From assembly GCF_010731855.1 (NCBI RefSeq), contig NZ_AP022620.1, positions 3,658,001 through 3,722,000 on the forward strand: a stretch of 64,000 nt of DNA, in the 5' to 3' direction. Both the position numbers and the translations under genes were made by a program. This DNA comes from Mycolicibacterium anyangense (GTDB taxonomy: Bacteria > Actinomycetota > Actinomycetes > Mycobacteriales > Mycobacteriaceae). Positions 10,069-21,476 of the stretch are shown one piece after another. Below the pieces are notes generated by a model. The model did not search any database and was not told where the DNA came from. It saw nothing but the letters and a program-made list of their open reading frames with translations. Every line of letters begins with the position of its first letter. The stretch's first letter is position 1.

Positions 10069-10710
10069 GTGACAGATCTGCTGCGCAACCAGTCGGGTAC
10101 CGCACGTGACCGCGAACCCGACGAGCCGGTGGCCGAGCTGGAGTTCGAAGCGGCCATCGCCCGCAATGTGCGCCAGCTCCGCCAGCAGCTCGGGTTGTCG
10201 GTCGCCGACATGGCCACCCGGATCGGCATCTCCAAGGCGATGATGTCCAAGATCGAGAACGCCCAGACCTCCCCCAGCCTGTCGACCCTGGCGTTGCTGG
10301 CCAAAGGGTTCGACGTCCCGGTCACCACCCTGTTCCGTGGCGCCGATGTGGAGCGGCCGGCGGCCTTCGTCAAGGCCGGGACCGGGGCGCGGATCGTGCG
10401 CAACGGCACCCGCGAGGGCCACGAGTACGAACTGCTCGGCTCACTGCGCGGTGAGCACAAACGGCTGGAGTGTCTGCTGGTCACGCTGTCGGAGAAGAGC
10501 AAGACCTACCCGATGTTCCAGCATCCGGGCACCGAGTTCATCTACATGCTCTCCGGCGTGATGGAGTACGCGCACAGCCGCTCGGTGTACCGGCTGCACC
10601 CGGGTGACTCACTGCAGATCGACGGCGAGGGGGCGCACGGGCCCGTCGACCTCGTCGAGGTGCCGATCCGGTTCCTGTCGGTGATCGCCTTCCCGGACTC
10701 GCAGGTCTGA
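10069..10710 (+). CDS. XRE-family regulator with cupin domain
   Basis: A 213-residue transcription factor with an N-terminal lambda-repressor-type helix-turn-helix (LGLSVADMATRIGISKAMMSKIENAQ broken across two helices, about residues 35-60). A C-terminal single cupin domain spans about residues 130-195, with FQHPGTEFIYMLSG and YRLHPGDSLQIDG. This architecture is common in regulators of amine, polyamine or amino-acid catabolism, where the cupin senses the small ligand. It begins seven bases after the flavoprotein gene and is co-directional, so it probably controls the block from amt or gmaS onward. The GTG at 10069 is the first start after that stop. Confidence 0.75.
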   Translation: MTDLLRNQSGTARDREPDEPVAELEFEAAIARNVRQLRQQLGLSVADMATRIGISKAMMSKIENAQTSPSLSTLALLAKGFDVPVTTLFRGADVERPAAFVKAGTGARIVRNGTREGHEYELLGSLRGEHKRLECLLVTLSEKSKTYPMFQHPGTEFIYMLSGVMEYAHSRSVYRLHPGDSLQIDGEGAHGPVDLVEVPIRFLSVIAFPDSQV

Positions 10711-10740
10711 GCTGTCAAACCCCAGGCTTTGGCCGGGTGA

Positions 10741-12711
<1,971 letters not shown>

Positions 12712-12715
12712 CCCG

Positions 12716-12735
12716 GCCGCCACGCCGGTGGCGGC
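12716..12735 (+). terminator. leuA terminator hairpin
   Basis: GCCGCCAC and GTGGCGGC pair perfectly around a GCCG tetraloop, starting four bases after the leuA stop. There is no U-tract. It separates leuA from the jet operon. Confidence 0.6.
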
Positions 12736-12824
12736 GACACGCCGTGCCGACACGATGGCCGTCGGGCCGGTCGCATATCTTGGACGCTTCGATGACTACT
12801 CGCAGAAGCCGGGAGAGGGCCTAG

Positions 12825-14297
12825 GTGGACGACGCAGCTGTGTCCACCGATCGGGGGTCCATCGCCGAGCTCGAACAGTCCAACCGCGACATCCAGGCCT
12901 CGCCGACGATTCGCCTGCTCGCGGCGCTGAACCTGAGCATGTACGCCACGCTGATGGAGCGACACCTCAGCACTGGCGTGGCGGTGGAGACCGAACTGGT
13001 GGTGGCCCTCGAGCGTGACCTGGATGCGTTCGACCGGCCCGACGGGCTGTCCGGGCTGGCCCTGATCAAGCTGTGGGCCAGCCAGGGTTGGCTGCACCGG
13101 GTCGCCGACACGCGCAGCGGCTACGAACGCAACCTGTGTTACCTGACCCAGGACGCCCGCCGCGCGCTGGACTTCCTGCGCGGTATCCGCCGCCAGGACA
13201 CCATCGCCACCGGCGGGTCGATCAACGGCATCGCCTCGCGGCTCAAGCAGGTGGCCATGCGCGTCGGCAACGATCCGGACCGGATCCGCGCCGGCATCCA
13301 GGCGCAGATCGCCGCACTGCAGGCCGAACTCGACGAGCTCGACGCCGGTGTCACCCGCGTCGTTGACGACGTCACCGACTCCTATGACGAAGCGCATGCG
13401 ATCGCGCTGCAGATGGAACGGCTGATCACCGACATCGGCCAGTACGGCACCATGATCGAGCAGGCCACCGCGGCACTCGACGAGCCGATCGAGACCAACG
13501 TCGAATACCGCGACCGGCAGCGCCAGATGTACGCCGACTACCAGGCGGCCTGGGACTCGCAGGGCCGCGACTCCCACCGCGCTTTCCTGGCGATGGTCAA
13601 CGACCCGGACCAGCGCGCCGAGTTCGAGGCCGATGTCGCCGCCGTCGCCGATGCGCTGCCGTCGCTGGATCCGGCGCTGCGCAAGGTGATGACCGGGTTC
13701 TTCGAGCTGGTCGGCCAGCAGATCGACGAGGTGGAGCGCATCCAGCAGCGCTGCGCCCAGCGGGTCAAGCGGTTCACCGCGTTCGGCACCCTGGAGCAGA
13801 GCCGTGGCGTGGCCCGCCAGCTGAACTCGGCCATCGGCGCCGCCCGCGCCCTGCTCAAAGAGTCGCTGACCGACTCGCGGCTGGACCTCGAACTGCCGCT
13901 GGCCCGGCACACCATCAGTTCGATCGGTGCGCTGAGCTTCCGGATCAGCGACCTGTCGACACCCAAACCGGCGCAGGCCGCGCAGAGCACCGTCGACCTG
14001 GCCAGCTTCGCCGCGCTGACCACCCAGGTCGACGCCCCCGGGATGTCGGAGATGATCAACACCGCGGTCGCCCGTGGCCCGCTGTCGCTGCCCGACGCGG
14101 TATCCATGCTCGACTCGGCCTATCTGGGCCACGTCATCGTGCTGTGGTCGTGGGCGCTCAAGCAGCCCCGCACCGGCGACGCGCAGGAATCGACGACAGT
14201 CCGCTTCCAGTCGCTGGACGGACGTGACCGGGAGATCGAGGTCCCGCTGCTGATGTTCACCGAACCCATCTCGACGCTGCAGGGAGCCGCGCAGTGA
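12825..14297 (+). CDS. jetA: JetA / MksF-like condensin kleisin subunit (DUF3375)
   Basis: A 490-residue protein of the DUF3375 type. It opens with a winged-helix region (SPTIRLLAALNLSMYATLMERHL, broken into helices, residues 27-49) and has a long helical middle (about 150-230) rich in Glu, Gln and Arg. In Wadjet and MksBEF complexes this subunit is the kleisin that bridges the SMC-like heads. GGGAGAGG lies just before the GTG start. It is the first of three overlapping genes with DUF4194 and SMC-like proteins, which makes the family call firm even though no catalytic motif is expected. Wadjet complexes recognise and restrict circular plasmids. Confidence 0.8.
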   Translation: MDDAAVSTDRGSIAELEQSNRDIQASPTIRLLAALNLSMYATLMERHLSTGVAVETELVVALERDLDAFDRPDGLSGLALIKLWASQGWLHRVADTRSGYERNLCYLTQDARRALDFLRGIRRQDTIATGGSINGIASRLKQVAMRVGNDPDRIRAGIQAQIAALQAELDELDAGVTRVVDDVTDSYDEAHAIALQMERLITDIGQYGTMIEQATAALDEPIETNVEYRDRQRQMYADYQAAWDSQGRDSHRAFLAMVNDPDQRAEFEADVAAVADALPSLDPALRKVMTGFFELVGQQIDEVERIQQRCAQRVKRFTAFGTLEQSRGVARQLNSAIGAARALLKESLTDSRLDLELPLARHTISSIGALSFRISDLSTPKPAQAAQSTVDLASFAALTTQVDAPGMSEMINTAVARGPLSLPDAVSMLDSAYLGHVIVLWSWALKQPRTGDAQESTTVRFQSLDGRDREIEVPLLMFTEPISTLQGAAQ

Positions 14298-14983
14298 GCA
14301 CCGAACCGGCCATCGACTTCTCGTCCCTGCCGCAGGTCAACAAGACCTCCCGGGTGCCGGCCGAACGCCGGCCGCGTTTCGACGGCGATGTCGGCGAGCT
14401 GCCGGACCGGGCCTGCTGGGCGCTGCAACACCTGCTGACCCGCCGCTACATCAGCGCCGAGGCTGACCGCGAACTCTACGGCTGGGTGCTCGAGTACCGC
14501 GACCAGCTCAGCATCCGGCTCTCCGAGCTGGATCTGCTGCTGCGCGTCGTCGAGGGTGTCGAGGTCGCCTTCATCGAACAAGCCCGCTACGAATCGGCAA
14601 GGGGCGTCAAGCTTTTGCGCCGTGAACCGCTGGGCACCTACGACTCCATCCTGGCGCTGCACCTGGCCCAGATGATGCGTGCGGCCGGCGACCAGAGTGT
14701 GCTGATCTCCCGCGACGAGATCCACGGTCTGTTCACCGGGGTGCTCAACGACACCGACCGCGACGCCGTGACCTTCGCCGCCCGCATCGACGGGGCCATC
14801 GCCCGGTTGGCGGGCCTGGATATCCTGCGCCGCAGCCGCGACGACGAGGACAGCTACACCATCAGCCCGGTGATCACCGCCGTGATGACCGCGTCGGTGA
14901 TCGCCGAATTGCAGGAGCAGTTCGAACTCCTGCTCAGCGGGGGCGCGCCACAGGAGCAGGAAGAGGTCGACGTCGATGCCTGA
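14294..14983 (+). CDS. jetB: JetB / MksE-like condensin accessory subunit (DUF4194)
   Basis: A 229-residue protein of the DUF4194 (KITE) type with tandem winged-helix character. It has [18 protein letters not shown], then the family-typical [15 protein letters not shown] and an acidic C-terminal tail (EEVDVDA). In the complex it binds the kleisin JetA and DNA. The GTG start overlaps the jetA stop as GTGA, and its own stop lies eight bases inside jetC, so the three proteins are translationally coupled. The call depends on both size and position between jetA and jetC. Confidence 0.75.
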   Translation: MSTEPAIDFSSLPQVNKTSRVPAERRPRFDGDVGELPDRACWALQHLLTRRYISAEADRELYGWVLEYRDQLSIRLSELDLLLRVVEGVEVAFIEQARYESARGVKLLRREPLGTYDSILALHLAQMMRAAGDQSVLISRDEIHGLFTGVLNDTDRDAVTFAARIDGAIARLAGLDILRRSRDDEDSYTISPVITAVMTASVIAELQEQFELLLSGGAPQEQEEVDVDA

Positions 14984-17900
14984 GCAGTTCCACCTGTCGC
15001 GACTGCAGGTCATCAACTGGGGTGTCTTCGACGGCTACCACGACATCGCGTTCACCGACGGTGGAGCACTGATCGCCGGAGCCTCCGGTAGCGGCAAATC
15101 CTCACTGCTGGATGCCATTTCGCTGGGATTCCTGCCGTTCAACCGGCGTAACTTCAACGCATCGGGTGATCATTCGGCAGCCGGTTCCAACGCGGGCCGC
15201 CGCACCGTCGACAAGTACGTGCGCGGCGCCTGGGGTGAGCGCACCGACGGTGGCACCAGCCGGGTGATGTACCTGCGCGGGGAAGGCACCGCGTGGTCTG
15301 CCGTCGCGGTCACCTACGCCAGCAACACCGGCCGCAGCGTCACCGGCCTGGTGCTCAAGTGGCTGGTCGGCGAATCCCGGTCGGACTCCTCGAGCCGGTT
15401 CGTGCTCTCCGACGGGGACCGCGACATCGAAGAAGTGTGCAACCGCTGGGCCGCGGGCCGGTTCGACAGCAATGTGTTCAAGGACGACGAGTGGCGGTTC
15501 TCCACCAAGGTCGAATCCCAGTACCTCGCCCAGCTGTACGCCACCATCGGCATCCGCGCCTCGGATGCCGCCCAGCAGCTGCTCGGCAAGGCCAAATCGC
15601 TGAAAAGCGTTGGTGGACTTGAACAGTTCGTGCGGGAGTTCATGCTCGACGAGCCGGAGAGCCTGGCCCGGCTGCCCGAAGCGCTCAAGCAGATCGACCC
15701 GCTGGTGGAGGCCCGCGAACTGCTAGCCGTCGCGCAGCGTAAACGCAAAATACTCGGCGACATCGAGAACATCCAGCAGCGGTACGCCTCGGAGTCCACC
15801 GATCTGGGCATCATCGACCTGGTCGACGTGTCGATGGTCCGGGCCTACACCGACCACGTGCGGCTGGCCCAGTGCCCGGCCCAGATCGAGGCGCTGGACA
15901 GCAGCATCGACCAGCTCGGCAACGAGTACGAGGACGTCACCCGCACGCTGAATCTGGCCAAAGCGGAATCGGATTCACTCAACGCCCAGATCAACGGGTC
16001 CAGCTCGACGGTCGGGCCGCTGCAGTCGCAGGTGGCCGGCGCGGAGGCTCAGGCCGACGAGGTGTCCCGGCGCTGGGCGGCCTACGAGGCCATGGTGGAG
16101 GCCCAGGGCCTCGATGTGCCCGAGGACGCCGACGAGTTCTGGAATCTGCGCGACGAACTGACCAGGCAGGCCACCGAATTGCTGGCCCGGCTGGACCGCG
16201 GCCGCGAGGCGTCCACCGATGCCGAGTACGCGCAGAAGGTGGCCCGGCTGGCCCGCGACGAAGCCGTCAAGGAGCTGCGCCGGGTGGAGCACGTCGGCTC
16301 GGCGCTGCCGGAGTCGGCCATCACCATGCGCGAACAGATCTGTGCCGCAGTCGGTATCGAGCCCGGTGACCTGCCCTATATCGCCGAGCTGATGGACCTG
16401 CGTCCCGAGCAGAGCCGCTGGCGGGTGGCCGTCGAGAAGGTGCTGCGCGGGGTCGGCCTGCGGCTGCTGGTGCCCGATCAGCATTACGCGGCAGTACTGC
16501 GCTTCGTCAACGAGACGAACATGCGCGGGCGGTTGCAACTGCACCATGTGCGCCCCTCGGCCAGCGGCCGGGAGGCCGAGCCGAACACGTTGGCCGGCAA
16601 GCTGTTCGTCGTCGACCCCGATCACCCGTGTGCCGCCGAGGCGGCCGACGTGGTGGCCGCGGCCGGCGACCACATCTGCGTCGACACCCCGGACGTCTTC
16701 CCCCGGTTCCGGCGCGCGGTCACCGACGCCGGCCTCTACAAGGACTCCGACCGGCTGGCCATCAAGGACGACCGGCGGGCACTGCGCCCCTCGGAGTACA
16801 TCTACCAGGGTGACGTCGCAGCCAAGATCGACGCTCTGACAGTCGATCTCAGCACCGCCGAAGAGGCCTACCGATTAGCCCGCCGCGCGGCCGACGACAT
16901 CGCCGCCGAGCGTCAGCAATGCCGCGACCGGGCCGCGGCCTACAAGGCGATCTGCGAACAGTTCCCGCAGTGGAGCCACATCGACACCGAGACCGCCGAC
17001 AAGCACGCCGAGCGGCTGCGCGAGCAATTCGAGATCCTGCTGGCCGACCACCCCAACATCGAGGCGCTGTCGGCACGCGCCGAGGAGTGCTGGACGGAGA
17101 TCCAGACCCTGATGACGCGCCGCGGGGCGATCCAGACCCGGCGCGACGACCTCGACATGCGCCGCACCCGGCTGCTGGAGTTGCAGGAGCGCCTGACCCC
17201 GGCATTCGTCAGCGAACCGCTGACCGAGCTGCTGGACCGCTACTCCGCAGATCTGCCGGTGCCGCTGGAACTGCTCGATCCCGAACCGCACCGCGACGCG
17301 TTGTTCACCGCGATCCGCCGCGAGCGTGAGCAGCTACGGGAGAGCCGCCGTCGCTCCTATGACGAATTGGCCCGCATTCTCAACACTTTCGACACCGCGT
17401 TCCCCGACGCGATCCCCAACGACAGCGATGTGTTCGACGAGCGGGTGCACGACTACGTGGCGTTGTGCAAGCACATCGACGAGCGCGAACTACCCGAGGC
17501 CTACGAGCGGATGATGCGTCTGGTGACCGAGCAGGCACCGGATGCGATCCTGACCCTGCACCGGGTGGCCGAGCAGGCGGCGCGGCGAATCAGCGATCAG
17601 ATCGCCCGGGTGAACACCGGTCTGGGGTCGGTGGAGTTCAACCGCGGTACCCGCCTGACGTTGCGCGCCACCCCGCGCCAGCTGACCGCGGTGTCCGAGC
17701 TCACCGATATCGTGCGGTCCATCTCGGGTCGTATCGCCGAGGTCGGACTCGGCGACAACCAGGCCATCCTCGATCAGTACGCCGACATCATTCGGCTGCG
17801 AAACCGGTTGGCGGCCAACACTCCTGAGGACAAGGCTTGGACCCGCGACGCCCTGGACGTGCGCAACCGATTCACCTTCGACTGCGCCGAGTGGGATGTG

Positions 17901-18338
17901 CACACCGACGAGCTGATCCGCACGCACAGCAACGCCGGCGACAACTCCGGTGGTGAGCAGGAGAAGCTGATGGCGTTCTGCCTTGCCGGTGCGCTGAGCT
18001 TCAACCTCGCCAGCCCCGACAGCGTGGACAACCGGCCGATCTTCGCGCAGCTGATGCTCGACGAGGCGTTCTCGAAGTCCGACCCGCAGTTCGCCCAGCA
18101 GGCGCTGCAGGCGTTCCGCAAGTTCGGGTTCCAGCTCATCATCGTGGCGACCGTACAGAACGCCACCACCATCCAGCCCTACATCGACAGTGTGGTGATG
18201 GTGTCCAAGACCGACGCCAACGGCCGCAATGCCCGGCCGGTGGCGACGGTGGCGACCAAGACGATCTCGGAGTTCTCCACGCTGCGCAAGCAGATGAGTT
18301 CGTCGGCTCCCGCCGACCTGGTGGCAGCCGAGGTCTGA
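14976..18338 (+). CDS. jetC: JetC / MksB-like SMC ATPase
   Basis: A 1120-residue SMC-like ATPase. Walker A is GASGSGKSS at residues 35-43, the ABC signature SGGEQEK starts at 991, and Walker B is [11 protein letters not shown] from 1026 with Glu1030 as the likely catalytic base. Between the half-heads lie coiled-coil arms (about 290-460 and 610-900) around a hinge-like region. It should be the motor that extrudes DNA loops. All ATPase motifs look intact. The normal fourth gene, the topoisomerase-like nuclease jetD, does not follow: the stop at 18338 is five bases from the end of a convergent exonuclease gene. Confidence 0.88.
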   Translation: MPEQFHLSRLQVINWGVFDGYHDIAFTDGGALIAGASGSGKSSLLDAISLGFLPFNRRNFNASGDHSAAGSNAGRRTVDKYVRGAWGERTDGGTSRVMYLRGEGTAWSAVAVTYASNTGRSVTGLVLKWLVGESRSDSSSRFVLSDGDRDIEEVCNRWAAGRFDSNVFKDDEWRFSTKVESQYLAQLYATIGIRASDAAQQLLGKAKSLKSVGGLEQFVREFMLDEPESLARLPEALKQIDPLVEARELLAVAQRKRKILGDIENIQQRYASESTDLGIIDLVDVSMVRAYTDHVRLAQCPAQIEALDSSIDQLGNEYEDVTRTLNLAKAESDSLNAQINGSSSTVGPLQSQVAGAEAQADEVSRRWAAYEAMVEAQGLDVPEDADEFWNLRDELTRQATELLARLDRGREASTDAEYAQKVARLARDEAVKELRRVEHVGSALPESAITMREQICAAVGIEPGDLPYIAELMDLRPEQSRWRVAVEKVLRGVGLRLLVPDQHYAAVLRFVNETNMRGRLQLHHVRPSASGREAEPNTLAGKLFVVDPDHPCAAEAADVVAAAGDHICVDTPDVFPRFRRAVTDAGLYKDSDRLAIKDDRRALRPSEYIYQGDVAAKIDALTVDLSTAEEAYRLARRAADDIAAERQQCRDRAAAYKAICEQFPQWSHIDTETADKHAERLREQFEILLADHPNIEALSARAEECWTEIQTLMTRRGAIQTRRDDLDMRRTRLLELQERLTPAFVSEPLTELLDRYSADLPVPLELLDPEPHRDALFTAIRREREQLRESRRRSYDELARILNTFDTAFPDAIPNDSDVFDERVHDYVALCKHIDERELPEAYERMMRLVTEQAPDAILTLHRVAEQAARRISDQIARVNTGLGSVEFNRGTRLTLRATPRQLTAVSELTDIVRSISGRIAEVGLGDNQAILDQYADIIRLRNRLAANTPEDKAWTRDALDVRNRFTFDCAEWDVHTDELIRTHSNAGDNSGGEQEKLMAFCLAGALSFNLASPDSVDNRPIFAQLMLDEAFSKSDPQFAQQALQAFRKFGFQLIIVATVQNATTIQPYIDSVVMVSKTDANGRNARPVATVATKTISEFSTLRKQMSSSAPADLVAAEV

Positions 18339-18342
18339 CGCT

Positions 18343-19329
18343 TCAGAACAGGGCGAACTGCTGACCCTGGTCCACCGACTGCTCGAACTCGTCGATCCCG
18401 GTGCCGTTGGCCACCTCGGCGACGGAGTCCATGAACTCCTTGTCGGAGACGGTTGGCACACCGAGTTCGCGGGCCTGATACCCCTTGCCCTGCTCGGGCT
18501 CGGCGGCGTTGCAGATCACCAGCGACGTCTCGGGGTCCACCGCGTCGGCATAGGCCAGGCCGGCATGCAGGATGCGCTCGACGAGCTCCTCATGGGTGCG
18601 CTCGACCTCGGCCGACAGCGCCACCCGCATGCCTTGCACCAGCCGGCGACCGTCGTAGCGGCCGGGGTTGAGGTACGGGCACGGCATGCGGGAGGCCAGC
18701 ATCTTCAGCGGGCGCAGCTCTTCGTGGGTGACGCGGCCGTTGGGCCAGCGCCGGCGGCTGGCCGGGCGCACCGGCAGCCAGACGCCACGGTCCCGGGCCC
18801 GCTGCAGCGCCGGGGTGAGCACCCGGGAGAGCACCAGTGCGTCGTCGAACGCGTCGTGGGCGCGGGTCTGGGCGACCTCCCAGTGCCGGGCCAGGGTCTC
18901 CAGGCGCAGGTTCTCCAGGCCCAGATCCAGGCGGCGGGCCAGTTCGACGGTGCACATGACGGTGTCGATCGGCAGCGCGGTGTCGGCCATCTCGGCCTCG
19001 GCAGTCAGGAACGCGTAGTCGAAGGCGACGTTGTGGGCGACCAGGGTGCGGCCGTGCAGCAGGTCGACGACGTCAGCGGCGATATCGCCGAAGGTCGGCT
19101 GATCTTCCAGCATCTCGGCAGTCAGGCCGTGGATGTGGGTAGGGCCGGGGTCGACTCCCGGATTGAGCAGGCTGACGACGGAATGTTCGACGCGTCCCTC
19201 GGGGTCCAGGGCGAGGGCGGCGAGGCTGATCACCCGGGCATGACCTGGGCGAAAGCCGGTGGTCTCGACGTCAACGACGACCCAGCCCTCCCCCGGCTCG
19301 GAGGCTGGTCTGCCCCAGGTGTGGCTCAC
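18343..19329 (-). CDS. DEDDh 3'-5' exonuclease with C-terminal BRCT domain
   Basis: A 328-residue DnaQ-like protein (Rv3711c type). Exo I is VVDVETTGF (Asp20, Glu22 region), Exo II is AHNVAFDYAFL, and Exo III is RAHDAFDDALVL with the DEDDh histidine and aspartate, all within residues 17-170. The C-terminal 90 residues (TSLVICNAAEPEQGKGYQAR onward) resemble a BRCT domain. It probably proofreads or trims 3' ends in repair. The GTG start is the only one that keeps the first motif near the N-terminus. It is convergent with jetC, and this is its usual place in the mycobacterial backbone, so it is not a replacement for JetD. Confidence 0.8.
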   Translation of the reverse strand: MSHTWGRPASEPGEGWVVVDVETTGFRPGHARVISLAALALDPEGRVEHSVVSLLNPGVDPGPTHIHGLTAEMLEDQPTFGDIAADVVDLLHGRTLVAHNVAFDYAFLTAEAEMADTALPIDTVMCTVELARRLDLGLENLRLETLARHWEVAQTRAHDAFDDALVLSRVLTPALQRARDRGVWLPVRPASRRRWPNGRVTHEELRPLKMLASRMPCPYLNPGRYDGRRLVQGMRVALSAEVERTHEELVERILHAGLAYADAVDPETSLVICNAAEPEQGKGYQARELGVPTVSDKEFMDSVAEVANGTGIDEFEQSVDQGQQFALF

Positions 19330-19418
19330 CCAGTCAGAATGGCACGCACCCCCGACAGCGCCCGGTACATCGCACCGTGTCGGGCCTTACACCTGCGCTC
19401 GGCATAAACTGCGTTCCG

Positions 19419-20693
19419 ATGCCCAGGCCGACGATGACTCTCCGGGGGCGCACCGCGCTTGCCGCCGGCGCCGCCGCGCGCTGGGCCTCGCGGGTCACCG
19501 GCCGCGGGGCAGGCGCCATGATCGGCGGCCTGGTGGCGATGACCCTGGACAAGTCGATCCTGGGCCAGTTGGGCACCGGACGTCGCACCGTCGTCGTCAC
19601 CGGCACGAACGGCAAGTCCACCACCACCCGGATGACGGCGGCCGCGCTGGGAACGCTGGGATCCGCGGAGCCGCGGAGCCGGCGACATCAGACTGTCGCG
19701 ACCAATGCCGAGGGCGCCAACATGGACGCCGGGCTGATCGCAGCCCTGGCTGGTACCCCCGACGCGGCGCTGGCCGCCCTGGAAGTCGACGAGATGCACG
19801 TACCGCACGTCTGCGACGCCGTGCAGCCGTCGGTGATCGTGCTGCTGAATCTCTCGCGCGACCAGCTGGACCGGGTCGGCGAGATCAACCACATCGAGCG
19901 GACCCTGCGCGCGGGGCTGGCCCGGCACCCCGACGCCGTCGTCGTCGCCAACTGTGACGACGTGCTGGTGGCCTCTGCCGCCTACGACTGCCCGAACGTG
20001 GTGTGGGTGGCGGCCGGCGCCGGCTGGGCCAACGACTCGGTGAGCTGTCCGCGCAGCGGCGAAGTGATCGTCCGCGACGGGGTGGACTGGTACTCCACCG
20101 GTACCGATTTCAAGCGCCCGTCACCGCAGTGGACATTCGACGAGGTGAACCTCTACGGGCCGGACGGTCTCGAGATTCCGATGCGGTTGTCACTGCCGGG
20201 CCGGGTGAACCGGGGTAATGCCGCGCAGGCGGTCGCGGCAGCCGTCGCACTCGGCGCCGACCCGGCCGCCGCGGTGGCCGCGGTGTCGACGGTGGACGAG
20301 GTCGCCGGGCGCTACCAGACCGTACCCATGGGTGAGCACACGGCGCGAATCCTGTTGGCCAAGAACCCCGCCGGCTGGCAGGAAGCACTGTCGATGGTGG
20401 ACACCAGCGCCGACGGCGTGGTGATCTCGGTCAACGGGCAGGTGCCCGACGGGGAAGACCTGTCCTGGCTCTGGGACGTCAACTTCGAGCATTTCGAAGG
20501 CGTGCCGGTGGTCGCCGCCGGCGAGCGCGGCACCGACCTCGCGGTGCGGCTTGGCTATGCCTCGGTGCCGCATACGTTGGTGCACAACACGATTGACGCG
20601 ATCACGTCCTGCCCCAAGGGGCATGTCGAGGTGGTGGCGAACTACACGGCGTTCCTTGCGCTGACCCGCGCAGTGGGAAGGATGCGATCCTGA
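19419..20693 (+). CDS. murT: lipid II isoglutaminyl synthase, MurT subunit
   Basis: MurT with GatD amidates the D-glutamate of lipid II to D-isoglutamine using glutamine and ATP. The protein has the Mur-ligase ATP loop VVTGTNGKSTTTRM (about residues 58-71), DQLDRVGEINH in the central domain and a C-terminal MurT domain. The zinc-ribbon insertion of relatives is degenerate: only Cys210 of the expected four cysteines remains (CPRSGE, then FKRPSP). A TAAACT -10 box at 19405-19410 puts transcription start at or next to the ATG at 19419, so the mRNA is probably leaderless. A second ATG lies five codons later. gatD overlaps it by one base. Confidence 0.9.
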   Translation: MPRPTMTLRGRTALAAGAAARWASRVTGRGAGAMIGGLVAMTLDKSILGQLGTGRRTVVVTGTNGKSTTTRMTAAALGTLGSAEPRSRRHQTVATNAEGANMDAGLIAALAGTPDAALAALEVDEMHVPHVCDAVQPSVIVLLNLSRDQLDRVGEINHIERTLRAGLARHPDAVVVANCDDVLVASAAYDCPNVVWVAAGAGWANDSVSCPRSGEVIVRDGVDWYSTGTDFKRPSPQWTFDEVNLYGPDGLEIPMRLSLPGRVNRGNAAQAVAAAVALGADPAAAVAAVSTVDEVAGRYQTVPMGEHTARILLAKNPAGWQEALSMVDTSADGVVISVNGQVPDGEDLSWLWDVNFEHFEGVPVVAAGERGTDLAVRLGYASVPHTLVHNTIDAITSCPKGHVEVVANYTAFLALTRAVGRMRS

Positions 20694-21403
20694 TGAGCGC
20701 CGTGCAGATCGGGCTGGTGCTGCCCGATGTGATGGGCACCTACGGCGACGGTGGTAATGCCGTGGTGCTGCGGCAGCGGCTTCGGCTGCGCGGCATTGCG
20801 GCCGAGATCGTGGAGATCACGCTGGCCGAACCGGTGCCCGACTCGTTGGACCTCTACACCCTCGGCGGTGCGGAGGACTACGCACAGCGGCTGGCCACCA
20901 AACATCTTCTGACACATCAGGGTTTACAGCGTGCGGTATCGCGCGGGGCGCCGGTGCTGGCGATCTGCGCGGCGATCCAGGTGCTGGGGCACTGGTATGA
21001 GACCTCGGCCGGTGAGCGGGTCGAGGGCGTGGGACTGTTGGATGTGACCACCTCACCCCAATCGGCCCGCACGATCGGCGAGGTAGTGGCCAACCCGTTG
21101 GTGGAGGGGTTGTCGCAGCCGTTGACCGGGTTCGAGAATCACCGCGGCGGAACCGTTTTGGGGCCTGATGCACGTCCGTTGGCCGCGGTGGTCAAGGGTG
21201 CGGGGAATCGCGATGGTGACGGCTACGACGGGGCGGTGCAGGGCAGCGTTGTAGCGACGTATCTGCACGGGCCGTGCCTGGCGCGCAATCCGGAGCTGGC
21301 CGACCTGCTGCTGTCGCGGGTGGTCGGGCCGCTGGAACCGCTGAACCTGCCCGAGGTTGACGAGCTTCGCCGCGAACGTCTGGCCGCCCCCCGCCGGATG
21401 TGA
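20693..21403 (+). CDS. gatD: lipid II isoglutaminyl synthase, glutaminase subunit GatD
   Basis: A 236-residue class I glutaminase-like subunit that supplies ammonia to MurT. The nucleophile is the cysteine of VLAICAAIQVLG (about residue 94), in a variant of the usual GxCxG elbow, and the partner histidine lies in TYLHGPCLARNPELAD (about residue 189). The N-terminus VQIGLVLPDVMGTYGDGGNA is typical. The ATG overlaps the murT stop, so the two subunits are co-translated. Cobyric-acid-synthase-type annotation (CobQ-like) is sometimes given to this family, but the murT partner decides the role. Confidence 0.9.
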   Translation: MSAVQIGLVLPDVMGTYGDGGNAVVLRQRLRLRGIAAEIVEITLAEPVPDSLDLYTLGGAEDYAQRLATKHLLTHQGLQRAVSRGAPVLAICAAIQVLGHWYETSAGERVEGVGLLDVTTSPQSARTIGEVVANPLVEGLSQPLTGFENHRGGTVLGPDARPLAAVVKGAGNRDGDGYDGAVQGSVVATYLHGPCLARNPELADLLLSRVVGPLEPLNLPEVDELRRERLAAPRRM

Positions 21404-21413
21404 GCCTTCATCG

Positions 21414-21476
21414 CGCCCAAACCGACGTTACGCAGCGAAAGTTCGAGTAGATCGCGCCATTTCGTCGATCTCGGCA
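21414..21476 (-). repeat. 63-bp dispersed palindromic repeat, copy C
   Basis: Read on the minus strand, this copy starts TGCCGAGATCGAC and ends GTCGGTTTGGGCG. It matches the copy at 22341-22403 at most positions with no gap. The ends are imperfect inverted repeats of each other. It overlaps the last 16 codons of the gene at 21428-22309, so the protein's C-terminus (EIDEMARSTRTFAA) is encoded by the repeat. Confidence 0.75.

Noticed and set aside
18343..19329. Gene after jetC as a candidate JetD nuclease
   Set aside because: It is on the opposite strand, is a DnaQ-fold exonuclease with a BRCT domain and occupies its normal mycobacterial backbone position. JetD has a topoisomerase VI-like Toprim fold.
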